A stretch of DNA of 64,000 bases, from the NCBI RefSeq assembly GCF_004135675.1, contig NZ_QHLX01000007.1, forward strand, positions 62,001 through 126,000, written 5' to 3'. The position numbers were made by a program, and so were the translations under genes. How positions within the stretch are numbered: position 1 is the first letter of the stretch; every line of letters begins with the position of its first letter. Source of the DNA: Marinitoga lauensis. Lineage in GTDB: Bacteria > Thermotogota > Thermotogae > Petrotogales > Petrotogaceae. Positions 28,814-37,891 of the stretch are shown here, piece by piece. The notes under the pieces were generated by a model. It saw nothing but the letters and a program-made list of their open reading frames with translations. It was not told the origin of the DNA and did not search any database.

Positions 28814-29514
28814 AAGAATACATGAAAACAGGATTTATATTAATGTTATTTATTGTAATTTCGGGTTTCATTGTTTCTTTAGTTTACGTATCAGCTAAAC
28901 CAGCTATTGACAATGCTGAATTACAAGCTAAATTAAAAGCTATTAAAAAGGTTTTACAAGATTCCAGAGGTGAAGGTTTATTGATAGCTCAAAAAGACAT
29001 TCCAACATCTTCAAAAGAATTAAATTCAGCAATTTGGGATTCAAATGAAAGTGGCGTGGTTTATTCTAATGAAAAATCAAAGGTTTATTCTCCTGTGTAT
29101 AAATATGTAAATTCAAAAGGTCAGGAAATATATATTTTAACAGTATCAAGTATTGGTTTTGGTGGAGAAGTTATATCTGTTGTATCCTTTGTTAAAGATA
29201 AAGAATTATATTTTAATAATTTAGAAGTAATTTCATATTCTCAAGAGACACCAGGCTTGGGAGCTAACATTGCTGAAGAGAAAGTAAAAGAAAGATTTTA
29301 TCCAATTTCTTATAAAGGATTGGTAAATGGAGTAAAAGTAAATAAAGATGCAGGAGTTATTTTAAGTACTCCAGAACAAATAAAAGAAGGAAAAGAAAAA
29401 GGTATAGTTCAAACAAGTGATATAATGACAGGTGCGACAATTACACCAAGAGCTGTTGCGAATTCAATAAATGTAGGATTTGAATACCTCAAATCCAAAG
29501 GGGTGATTCAATAA
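28810..29514 (+). CDS. rnfG: Rnf complex subunit RnfG (covalent FMN)
   Basis: 234 residues with one N-terminal membrane helix (about residues 7-28) and an FMN_bind domain outside. The flavinylation motif DIMTGATITPRAV (TGAT, covalent FMN on the final Thr) lies near residue 210, and YSQETPGLGANI is the other family marker. It ends in TAATG overlap with rnfE. Confidence 0.94.
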   Translation: MKEYMKTGFILMLFIVISGFIVSLVYVSAKPAIDNAELQAKLKAIKKVLQDSRGEGLLIAQKDIPTSSKELNSAIWDSNESGVVYSNEKSKVYSPVYKYVNSKGQEIYILTVSSIGFGGEVISVVSFVKDKELYFNNLEVISYSQETPGLGANIAEEKVKERFYPISYKGLVNGVKVNKDAGVILSTPEQIKEGKEKGIVQTSDIMTGATITPRAVANSINVGFEYLKSKGVIQ

Positions 29515-30131
29515 TGGCTAATATAAAAAATTTAAAAGCAGGATTATTTCAACAAAATCCGACTTTTATACAGGTTTTGGGAATGTGTCCAACACTTGCT
29601 ACAACGACGAATGCAGAAAATGCACTAGGTATGGGTTTAGCAACATTAGCTGTTTTAATTCTATCCAATATAGTTGTATCTTTAATAAAAAAATGGGTAC
29701 CTAAAAATATCAGAATACCTATTTACATAGTTGTTATAGCTTCATTTGTTACTATGGTTGATTTATTAATGCACGGTTATACATATGACTTATGGAAAAC
29801 ATTGGGTTTATTTATTCCGTTGATAGTTGTTAACTGTATCATTTTAGGTCGTGCTGAATCATTTGCTTCAAAAAACAGCGTATTGGATTCTATATATGAT
29901 GCATTAGGTATGGGGTTGGGTTTCACGGGTTCATTGATATTATTAGGATCAGTTAGAGAATTATTAGGTAATGGCACAATTTTTGGATTACCAATTTGGG
30001 GCGATGCAATGAAATTATATGTTATGATACTTCCACCAGGAGCTTTCCTTGTATTGGGAATGTTATTGGCTATGTTTAATTCCATTGGAATACATAACAG
30101 AAATAAGGCAAAGGCTGGTGAAAAGAAATGA
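29514..30131 (+). CDS. rnfE: Rnf complex membrane subunit RnfE
   Basis: 205 residues, six membrane helices. NPTFIQVLGMCPTLATTTNAENALGMG and VNCIILGRAESFASKN are the RnfE/NqrD hallmarks, each with a conserved membrane Cys that in related complexes holds an intramembrane FeS centre shared with RnfA. The stop overlaps the rnfA start as ATGA. Confidence 0.95.
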   Translation: MANIKNLKAGLFQQNPTFIQVLGMCPTLATTTNAENALGMGLATLAVLILSNIVVSLIKKWVPKNIRIPIYIVVIASFVTMVDLLMHGYTYDLWKTLGLFIPLIVVNCIILGRAESFASKNSVLDSIYDALGMGLGFTGSLILLGSVRELLGNGTIFGLPIWGDAMKLYVMILPPGAFLVLGMLLAMFNSIGIHNRNKAKAGEKK

Positions 30132-30703
30132 AATTATTTTTTATATTTCTTTCAGCAATATTAGTAAATAATTTTGTTTTATCTAAATTTTTAGGAATTT
30201 GTCCATTTTTAGGAGTATCCAAAAAGATAAGTTCTGCATCAGGAATGTCAATGGCTGTAATTTTTGTTATGGTTATTTCAAGTGTAATTACATGGTTTTT
30301 AAACCTTTTACTGGTTAAATTAGGGTTAGAATTTTTAACTACAATAGTCTTTATTTTAGTTATAGCAACATTGGTTCAATTTATAGAATTTTATATAAAA
30401 AAGGTTTCACCAAATTTATATGAAGCTTTGGGTATTTATTTGCCTTTAATTACAACTAACTGTGCTATTTTAGGATTAGCATTAATTAACGTAATGAATA
30501 ATTATACATTGATAGAGACAATAATTTATTCTCTTGGTGCTGGATTAGGCTTTGGAATGGCTTTAATAATATTCTCAGCCATCAGGGAAAGAATGGATTA
30601 TTATGATGTTCCTGAACCATTTAAAGGAACAGCTATTGCCTTAATTACTGCTGGATTATTGTCAATGGCATTTATGGGATTCTCAGGTCTCATAAAAATA
30701 TAA
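30128..30703 (+). CDS. rnfA: Rnf complex membrane subunit RnfA
   Basis: 191 residues, six membrane helices, with NNFVLSKFLGICPFLGVSKK and ITTNCAILGLALINV, the two conserved half-motifs of RnfA/NqrE with cysteines for the intramembrane cluster shared with RnfE. It is followed 13 bases later by rnfB. Confidence 0.95.
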   Translation: MKLFFIFLSAILVNNFVLSKFLGICPFLGVSKKISSASGMSMAVIFVMVISSVITWFLNLLLVKLGLEFLTTIVFILVIATLVQFIEFYIKKVSPNLYEALGIYLPLITTNCAILGLALINVMNNYTLIETIIYSLGAGLGFGMALIIFSAIRERMDYYDVPEPFKGTAIALITAGLLSMAFMGFSGLIKI

Positions 30704-30716
30704 GGGAGGAATTCTT

Positions 30717-31063
30717 ATGTCTATAGTTATAAATGCAGTAATATTACTTGCAATATTAGGCTTTTCCGCTGGGGCATTTTTAGCGTTTGCTGAGAAAAAA
30801 TTTGAAGTGAAAGAAGATGTAAGAGTTATATTTGCTGAAAATTTATTACCAGGAATAAACTGTGGAGCTTGTGGTTATCCTGGATGTTCAGGATTTGCAA
30901 AAGGTTTTGTTAATGGAGACGTAAAAGCAGATGGATGTCTTCCTGGGAAAAGACAGGGGTTCCAGAAAAATTAACAAAGTTGTCTAAAATGTCAGATGAT
31001 GAACTAAACAAAATATGGGAAGAAATTGGAGAAGATCCAGATAAAATAAAAGAAAAATTTTAA
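30717..31063 (+). CDS. rnfB: Short RnfB, lacking the ferredoxin domain; one frame break
   Basis: An N-terminal membrane helix (about residues 4-24) is followed by the RnfB cluster domain: NCGACGYPGCSGFA with a fourth Cys in DGCLPG, the C-x2-C-x4-C-x16-C pattern for one 4Fe-4S centre. One G at 30956-30959 restores QGVPEKLTKLSKMSDDELNKI to a stop at 31063. The restored protein is only about 115 residues. It has none of the two-cluster ferredoxin domains that usual RnfB proteins carry after this region. A strong terminator follows immediately, so no missing second half is hidden by another break nearby. Confidence 0.85.
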
Positions 31064-31064
31064 A

Positions 31065-31101
31065 AAATTAAGGAGCTTATTTAAGCTCCTTAATTTTTTT
31101 T
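31065..31101 (+). terminator. Terminator of the rnf operon
   Basis: A long stem joining TTAAGGAGCTTA around 31068-31079 with TAAGCTCCTTAA around 31082-31093, preceded by A's and followed by a run of T. It starts directly after the rnfB stop. Confidence 0.93.
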
Positions 31102-31184
31102 ATTATTATTCTAAAATAATAGTAGAATTTTTATATTTCCTGGATTTGATTTTTAAAAATTAACCGTTAAAGTAGTAGTAAATA

Positions 31185-32900
31185 TTATAATAAGTTCCTT
31201 AATTTTTCTATTAATAAATTCTTAAAAATCTCAACATTTGAATTATTTTTATGTTTTATTATAAAATTTAGCCAGTTATAAAAAATGTGAAAGTCGTTTT
31301 TAATCAGAGAATTATTTAATATACTTATTTTATCTGGATTGATATTATTTAATGTATCAATATATAAAGTAATGATTTCTTCAATATATTTATTTGCCTG
31401 ATTTACTGTATATTCATTTTCAATAAGTTTGGTTAAGTAAAAATTCTTTAGAGTAATAAGATCATAATTCTTTATAAAATCTATATAATCAACAGAAATT
31501 TCAATTTTAATAATTGAATCAGAACCACTTTGATTAAAAAATGTATTTCCCTTCAAATCTTTAATATATTTTTTAATCAATATAATATCGTATAATTTTA
31601 TATCTGTTTTGTCGAAGTGGGATTGGTTATTTAATAATAAAATATAATCATTAAAAATATTATCTTTATCAATTATTTTAATTTCCAATACACAGTTTTT
31701 TATTAAAGAGTATGATATAATGATATTTCCGTTTTCTTTTTCTTTTAAAATTAGAGCCAGTATTTTGTACAGTACTTTATGCAGTTTATCTTTATTAGAA
31801 AAAACAAAGGGATTTTCAACATTTATATTTTTTTTGATTTTAATATCTTTTTTTGCAATATAAAAAGATAAGAAATAGACAAGTTCGCTATGAAATTTAT
31901 TTATATCAAAAAATTCAAAATAACCTTGTTCGAATCTATCAGAATTAAAAAGAAAAATATTTTTAAATTCTTCTATTAAATAATTAATTTCAGAAATATT
32001 TTTTATTATCAAACTTTTCTCAATATCTTTTGGTAGTTTTATATTTAAAGAATTAACAAGATTTTGAATAGGGGTATTAATGGAAAAAATAAGATCATTT
32101 ATCAAAGAATTATTCTTATTTTCTATTTGTTTAATACGCATCTCTAATTCTGAAATTTTATTTTCTTTGTTCTTTAAGGTAGCAATAATATTATCGATCT
32201 TTGTTTTTAAAGAGATACCGATATCTGTATTTAATTTAACATTATTTTCATTAATGGAATTTAATATTAAATTTAGATCTTTTAGAGAATAATAATAATT
32301 TTTTTTCAAAAGCAGAAATAAAGTAAAAAATAATATAGAATTAATAATAATATATAAAGATAATTTATCTATAAATAACATATTCAAATTTTTATCTGGA
32401 ATAATATAAAACAACATTTTTTTGTATGGGATAAAAAGTTGAATTTTTGATTTAATTGAATCTGGAGATTTTACATTTAAACTTTTTTCGAAAAATAATC
32501 TATTATTGTATTTTAAAATTATAATACCATTTGTGATTAAATTAATATAATCAATGTATTCAAATAGGTTATAAGCATAAATATATCTTTTATTTTTTAT
32601 TTCAATGTTACTATAGAATAGATTATCACCATTAATATCTTTAAAATCAGAATATATAATTCTATCATTTTGGAATATAATTAATTTAAAAGGCTTAAAA
32701 ATAAACTTCTGATAATTTATATAATGCACAATGCTTTCTTTCATTTTTTCATCCAATTGAAATATTGTATTTTTTAAGTATTTTGATATATTCTTTTGTT
32801 CGTAATTATCAATATCAATTTTTATTAAAAAGATTAGTGAAACAAAAGAAAGGACAATGAGTAAATGAATAAACATAAGTTGTTTAAGTGAGTTTTTCAT
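31185..32900 (-). CDS. Membrane sensor protein related to histidine kinases, likely inactive as a kinase
   Basis: 571 residues: a membrane helix at about 8-28, an outer sensor region, a second helix near 180-198, a coiled coil (about 225-270) and then a HisKA/HATPase-like remainder. At the place where HELRTPL is expected the sequence reads FSINTPI (about residues 273-280), so the phospho-acceptor His is missing. The ATPase half keeps the N-box shape (KDKLHKVLYKILALI) but without the usual Asn, and the G2 region reads IILIKKYIKDLKGN without glycines. It looks like a degenerate kinase or scaffold. It has no neighbouring response regulator. Confidence 0.7.
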   Translation of the reverse strand: MKNSLKQLMFIHLLIVLSFVSLIFLIKIDIDNYEQKNISKYLKNTIFQLDEKMKESIVHYINYQKFIFKPFKLIIFQNDRIIYSDFKDINGDNLFYSNIEIKNKRYIYAYNLFEYIDYINLITNGIIILKYNNRLFFEKSLNVKSPDSIKSKIQLFIPYKKMLFYIIPDKNLNMLFIDKLSLYIIINSILFFTLFLLLKKNYYYSLKDLNLILNSINENNVKLNTDIGISLKTKIDNIIATLKNKENKISELEMRIKQIENKNNSLINDLIFSINTPIQNLVNSLNIKLPKDIEKSLIIKNISEINYLIEEFKNIFLFNSDRFEQGYFEFFDINKFHSELVYFLSFYIAKKDIKIKKNINVENPFVFSNKDKLHKVLYKILALILKEKENGNIIISYSLIKNCVLEIKIIDKDNIFNDYILLLNNQSHFDKTDIKLYDIILIKKYIKDLKGNTFFNQSGSDSIIKIEISVDYIDFIKNYDLITLKNFYLTKLIENEYTVNQANKYIEEIITLYIDTLNNINPDKISILNNSLIKNDFHIFYNWLNFIIKHKNNSNVEIFKNLLIEKLRNLL

Positions 32901-32943
32901 ATTTTCACCTCGAAGATTAATATATATTTATTATAACACAAAT

Positions 32944-32969
32944 AAAAAAAACGGATCCAACGGATCCGC
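32944..32969 (-). terminator. Terminator on the minus strand after the RND exporter gene
   Basis: On the minus strand CGGATCC (32968-32962) pairs with GGATCCG (32958-32952) around a GTT loop, then eight T (plus-strand A 32944-32951). It would end the transcript from the exporter cluster before the degenerate kinase gene. The 140 bases between it and the exporter stop hold a G-rich patch (32992-33010) and nothing else I can name. Confidence 0.8.
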
Positions 32970-33111
32970 TAAATGTCTATCCATCTATTTCAGGGGGGAT
33001 AGGGGGATTTTCTTTTTACAACAATAGTATACAAAAATAAATGTTACTTTTCAATACCAGAATATTAATTGTGAATTTTCAAACGTAACAAAAAAGGTAG
33101 TTATGTAAATT

Positions 33112-35464
33112 TCATTTTTTCAATGATGGGATAAGTAAAACTGTCATTGCCCATACTATAGAAATTCCCAAAACCATAGTTAAACTAAACTGTTTAAGCA
33201 ATTCTCCCTTGATAATTGAAAGGTAATAAAAGAGGATATTGTAGTTAAAAATGATAATGTTGTGGCTTTTAAAGTATGCCAATAATGAACCTTATCTTCG
33301 TCAATAGCATGAAAGATGTGTATGTATCCATCAACCCCTATTCCAAATATTAAGGGAGTGAAATTATCGTTAAAAATGTTGCTTTAATGTCAAAAAAGTA
33401 AATAACTCCAAAAGCTGATAAATTTGTAAATATTAATCCAAATATAGAAATTATAGTTTCTTTAAGCGATTTTCTTGAAAAAAATGTGAGTATACCTATC
33501 ATAAATACTGAAAATAATATTACATAGTAAAATCTACTTTCAATAATATACATTAATTTATATAAGGCTTTTTTATTACCTAAAAAACGGTTTAAGTATT
33601 TGCTCAAAGAATCAAAAAAATATTTCATACCGTTATTGGAATTTAAGTCAATAGAAGGGGTGACATATACAATGAAATAATCCTTACCATCTTTGTTAAT
33701 TAAAATATTTTTTCTTAAATTTTCAGGAATTAATTCAGTTATTCCTATTATAAAATCTTTTTCATTTTTTGATCTAGCAGCAAGATCTATTATTTTTAAA
33801 GTTTCTGAGTAAATCCCGTATTTTTTTAGAACTGCAACTGCAAATGGGTCATTTACTAATTCAGATATTTCCTGTGTTTTTATTTTTAGTTTTTCAAAAT
33901 CACCCAATTGTTTTTTTAAAATGTCTAAATAACTTTCAACTTTAGATACATATGGTGATTTTTTTAAATCTTCAATTATTTTTTTTGAATCTTCATCTAT
34001 TTTAACAATAAACTGCATCTCATTAAATAGAGATGTGCCAAAATGGTTTGCGATATCTTTGAAAACTTTTGTACTTTCTGCGTTTGTTGGAGCAAGTCCA
34101 GGGGAGTATATGAAAAATTAGAGAAATTAATTATACCAAATATGGAAAAAAAGATAACAAAAATTAAAAGAAAAGGTAAAATAAATTTCTTTCGTTTAGG
34201 AATCCATTTACCAAGTTTTTGAAACCATATATTAATTTTATTTTCTCGATACGTTTTAAGAATAATATTTCTGAATGGATAAAATGTAATAGGTGTAATG
34301 AATATCATTATAATTGCAAAAACAAATAGTCCGATACTACTAATTAAAGCCATTTGTGTAAATGCAGGCAATTTCATGAATATTAAAGATAAAAATACAA
34401 ATATTGTTGTTAATACACCAAAAATAACAGGTATTAATACAGTTTCGTAGGTTATAGCCAGTGCTTCTATATAGTTTTTTCTTTCTTTAAATTCTGTAAT
34501 CAAACGACTTGTAATATGAATGCCGTAATCTATCCCAGACCTAAAGTTATAGCTGCAACAAAAGAAGTTAAAATATTGAACTCTTTAAATACAATAGTTG
34601 ATAATCCTAAAGTAACGCCTACAGAAATTAGTAGACTGATAAAAACTAAAACGGTAGTAATTATATTTCCAAATGTAATATAAAAAATAATGATAATTAG
34701 TATAATAGATAAATACGTAGTAATAGAAAAGTCAAAAGAAACTGTTTTATTTGCTTCATATGTATATATGTAGGCTCCAGTTAATCCGGTTTTTATTGAG
34801 TAATCTTGGTTTATATCAGCTAAAATTCTTTTTACTTTCGGTATAATTTTATTCACAAAAACAAGATTTGAAGTAGGCTCTTTAAATGTAACCCCATAAC
34901 CATGATTTTTTTATCTGGAGATAAAGTATAATAACCCAACATTGGGTCAGTTTCTTTAGAACTTTCAAAATTTTTATTTAATTTATCTAATAAATATATA
35001 GTGTCATTAATATATTCGAATGATTTAAAATCATAAGGGTTAATATCTGAAAAAGCATTGAATGTATCTTTGATATTATTCATTAATTCGTCAATTAATC
35101 TCGAATTAGAAATATTCAAGAACCCATAAGATAATAGTAAAGAAACATCAGTTTTTGCTAAATCCTTGAATTCTGGCAAATTTTTCATTCGATTATAAAA
35201 ATCAAGGGCTAATTTTTTATGATCAATATTATGGTTTATATAAAAAGCAACTATCATTACTTCTGATTCTGATTGTTGGGCTAATTCTTTTTTATATGAA
35301 ATAGCAATAGGATCATCTTTTGGAAGTAATTCCAGAAGATCAGAATTTATCTTTAAGTTTTTTAAATTGTATATAATGCCAAAAGATAATATAAAAAATA
35401 GTATTAATAACCATTTATAATTTTTTGTAAGAAATTCAGAGATTACTAAATATTTTTTTTTCAT
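33112..35464 (-). CDS. RND/MMPL-family exporter; at least five frame breaks
   Basis: Reading across breaks gives one protein of about 785 residues with the RND layout: helix 1 (WLLILFFILSFGIIYNL), a large outer loop, helices 2-6, helix 7 (YYVILFSVFMIGILTFF), a second loop and a last helix set ending VLLIPSLKK. LPLIFGIGVDGYIHIFH and LGLGIDYGIHITSR are the paired MMPL-type motifs. Breaks are repaired by one base at 33222-33223, 33354-33356, 34101-34104, 34534-34536 and 34892-34895, always in a G/C run. Such single-protein exporters move lipids or hydrophobic compounds. Substrate unknown. Confidence 0.8.
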
Positions 35465-35468
35465 GGTT

Positions 35469-35894
35469 TCATCTCCACAACATAATGTATATTAATATAT
35501 CTACGGAAGTTCCTATAATCAAAGCATAAAAATTTTTATTCTTAAGATCTTTATATCCCTTTAATAATTCTATCCAGATGAATGGAATTACTAAATAATA
35601 TTTGAAAAATGAGAAAAAACCCAGTAATAAAATGGGTGAAAGTGAAAGCATATAATATGGAAAAATAATTCTAAAATCTTTTATAGGGTAAAAAAATGCT
35701 CTTAAGACATTATTAATAAAAATAAAGAATATCAAAATAATGCTTTTTAAAATAAAAGCATATAAAGAGATGTATTTAAAGAATGGTGAAAACCAGAAAT
35801 AAAATAGAATAATAAAACCAATAAAAATTGTATCATATTTAATATTTTTTATTTTGTTAGGTAAAAATAGAATTTTAAATATATTATTAAACAT
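35469..35894 (-). CDS. Multi-pass membrane protein of unknown function
   Basis: 141 residues, with four or five hydrophobic helices (for example TIFIGFIILFYFWF, FILKSIILIFFIFI and ALIIGTSVDILIYIML). No motif I recognise. It sits 4 bases ahead of the exporter gene and overlaps the upstream gene by one base, so it is probably made together with both and may be part of the same membrane assembly. Confidence 0.7.
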   Translation of the reverse strand: MFNNIFKILFLPNKIKNIKYDTIFIGFIILFYFWFSPFFKYISLYAFILKSIILIFFIFINNVLRAFFYPIKDFRIIFPYYMLSLSPILLLGFFSFFKYYLVIPFIWIELLKGYKDLKNKNFYALIIGTSVDILIYIMLWR

Positions 35895-36589
35895 TAATGT
35901 ATTCCTCCAGTATATACTTTCATGTCATAAGTTACATTTATTCCTAATTCAATAAACACATTTAAAAGTGGACGAACACCAGGGTTATTAAGAATATTAG
36001 AGTCAAGAATAATACCATTCTCTTTTTTTAATTTTTCCAAAATTTCTGTTTTGAAAGAATATGGCTTATAATTCTCTTTATCCATAACAAAATATTTTAA
36101 TTTCAAAAAACTTAATTCTTTTAAAGTTAATTTTGATAGGTCAGTTACAGCGATTGTTGGATAATTTATTACTGTGAAATTTTTTGAATAAGCAATATTC
36201 TTGTTTAATTGAAGACCGTAAAAAGTTAATTTTTCATTATATTCTTTTAGTGTTGAATCAAATGATTTTAAAGTAGTTTTTAATTCATCATATATTTCAC
36301 TATTAATTACAGCAATAGAAATATGATTGTTAGAATAATTTATATGTATTTTACCAATAAAAACTCCAAGATCTTTAATAACAAAAAATAATCTCGATAA
36401 ATTTTTAGATTCATTAATCATTGAGATTATATCATTTTTTATATCATTATGATAATTTTTTATAGAGTATGAAGGGATTGGTTCTCTAATAATAGTTTTT
36501 ATCTCAATTGTGCCAAATAAATAATATATAATGATACTTAATAAAAGAATGGTAATAGAAAAAACTATTACCATTCCATATATCCTCAA
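35894..36589 (-). CDS. Membrane-anchored protein of unknown function
   Basis: 231 residues with an N-terminal membrane helix (about residues 5-26) and an extracytoplasmic body. I see no catalytic motif. Segments such as YPTIAVTDLSKLTLKELSFL and NNPGVRPLLNVFIELGINV suggest an alpha/beta fold. The start lies one base after the CtpA stop region, and the stop overlaps the next gene, so this is one tight operon. Confidence 0.7.
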   Translation of the reverse strand: MRIYGMVIVFSITILLLSIIIYYLFGTIEIKTIIREPIPSYSIKNYHNDIKNDIISMINESKNLSRLFFVIKDLGVFIGKIHINYSNNHISIAVINSEIYDELKTTLKSFDSTLKEYNEKLTFYGLQLNKNIAYSKNFTVINYPTIAVTDLSKLTLKELSFLKLKYFVMDKENYKPYSFKTEILEKLKKENGIILDSNILNNPGVRPLLNVFIELGINVTYDMKVYTGGIH

Positions 36590-36590
36590 T

Positions 36591-37838
36591 TTATTTTCCT
36601 CCCATCTTCAAAACTTCAATAGCTTTTAATAATTGTAAATCATTTTCTAAATCAACAACCGCTTCAAAAGTTGTTGTGTTTTTAGCTTCCATTTGCTCAA
36701 CATTCTTAACCTCTTTTTTGGGATTTTCAACAACAATATCAGGTTTTATTCCCTTTAAATGTATATCATGGCCTGCAGGAGTAAAATAATGTCCTATAGG
36801 TAACCATACTTCTCCACCGTTTTCTAAAGGAATTGGTCTTTGAACGGCAGCTTTACCATATGTAGTTTTTCCAACTACAGTAGCTATATTATTATCTTTT
36901 AAAGCACCTGTTAAAATTTCAGACGCTGAAGCTGAAGATTTATTAACTAAAAGCACAATTGGTAATTTATCTAAAAAATTAAAATGTTCATATGTTTTTG
37001 GTTTTATAACCTCTTGAGAACCATCGAAGTATCTTACAGTAACTATTGTCTTATCTTTTATGAACATACTTGCAATATCAATTGCAACATTTAAAAAACC
37101 TCCTGGATTATTTCTAAGATCCAGAATAATTCCGTTAACATTTTCTTTTTCGATAGCCTTTAATGCTTTTTGCATTTCAGAGGCACTCTTTTCACCAAAG
37201 TTAGTAAGTTTAATATATCCTATTTTATAATCACCGCTATTGAAAACTTTATATTTTGCAGTTACGGTTTCTATCTTTGCTCTTACAAGAGTTATTTTCT
37301 TAGGTTCCTCCCAACCATCTCTAAAAACTTCGATCTGCACTGTTGAACCAGGCTTTCCGCGCATCTTATTCACTGCACCAATATAACCAATTTCTGATAC
37401 CGGAGAACTATCAACACTTATGATCAAATCATCCGCCTGAAGCCCAGCTTCATAAGCTGGAGTTCCGATCATAGGGCTAATTATTCTGATAGCTTTAAGT
37501 TTTGAATCATAACTTACTAATATTCCTAATCCGCCATATTCTCCTGATTCTTCTATTTTGCTTTCAGTTACCTGTTGTGAATCCAGATACCATGCAAAAG
37601 GATCGTTTAAACCTTCAACCAGTCCATTTAAAGTAGAATCAAGTACTTTATCGTAATCGACTTTATCTTTTTCATAATAAATGTTATTGATATAATAAAG
37701 AAGAGTATAAATAGGGTTCTGAAATTTTTCTAAATATAATTTTTCAATATCTTTTTGGTTATTAGTATTTGCCCATAATAAGGCAAATGAAAAAATAATA
37801 AGTAATACCACAACAACATTCTTTAATCTTTTGTTCAA
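36591..37838 (-). CDS. S41-family C-terminal processing protease (CtpA/Prc-like)
   Basis: 415 residues: signal peptide or anchor NVVVVLLIIFSFALLWA, a PDZ domain at about 95-180 (GGLGILVSYD, DLIISVDSSPVSEI) and the S41 catalytic domain. That domain has YIKLTNFGEKSASEM, LDLRNNPGG, the Ser of NKSSASASEILTGAL and the Lys of TTYGKAAVQ. It cleaves envelope proteins at C-terminal tails. TTG 37838 is chosen because GGGAGAG lies just upstream; an earlier in-frame ATG at 37856 lacks a ribosome site. It heads the group with the two membrane proteins and the exporter. Confidence 0.92.
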   Translation of the reverse strand: MNKRLKNVVVVLLIIFSFALLWANTNNQKDIEKLYLEKFQNPIYTLLYYINNIYYEKDKVDYDKVLDSTLNGLVEGLNDPFAWYLDSQQVTESKIEESGEYGGLGILVSYDSKLKAIRIISPMIGTPAYEAGLQADDLIISVDSSPVSEIGYIGAVNKMRGKPGSTVQIEVFRDGWEEPKKITLVRAKIETVTAKYKVFNSGDYKIGYIKLTNFGEKSASEMQKALKAIEKENVNGIILDLRNNPGGFLNVAIDIASMFIKDKTIVTVRYFDGSQEVIKPKTYEHFNFLDKLPIVLLVNKSSASASEILTGALKDNNIATVVGKTTYGKAAVQRPIPLENGGEVWLPIGHYFTPAGHDIHLKGIKPDIVVENPKKEVKNVEQMEAKNTTTFEAVVDLENDLQLLKAIEVLKMGGK

Positions 37839-37891
37839 AAAAATCTCTCCCTTCATATATTTGAATTTTAATAATATTTTTTAGTAAATAT

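Noticed and set aside
33112-35464. RND exporter as several small separate membrane proteins
   Set aside because: The pieces join in order with one base each in G/C runs, and the joined chain has both RND repeats in the right places.
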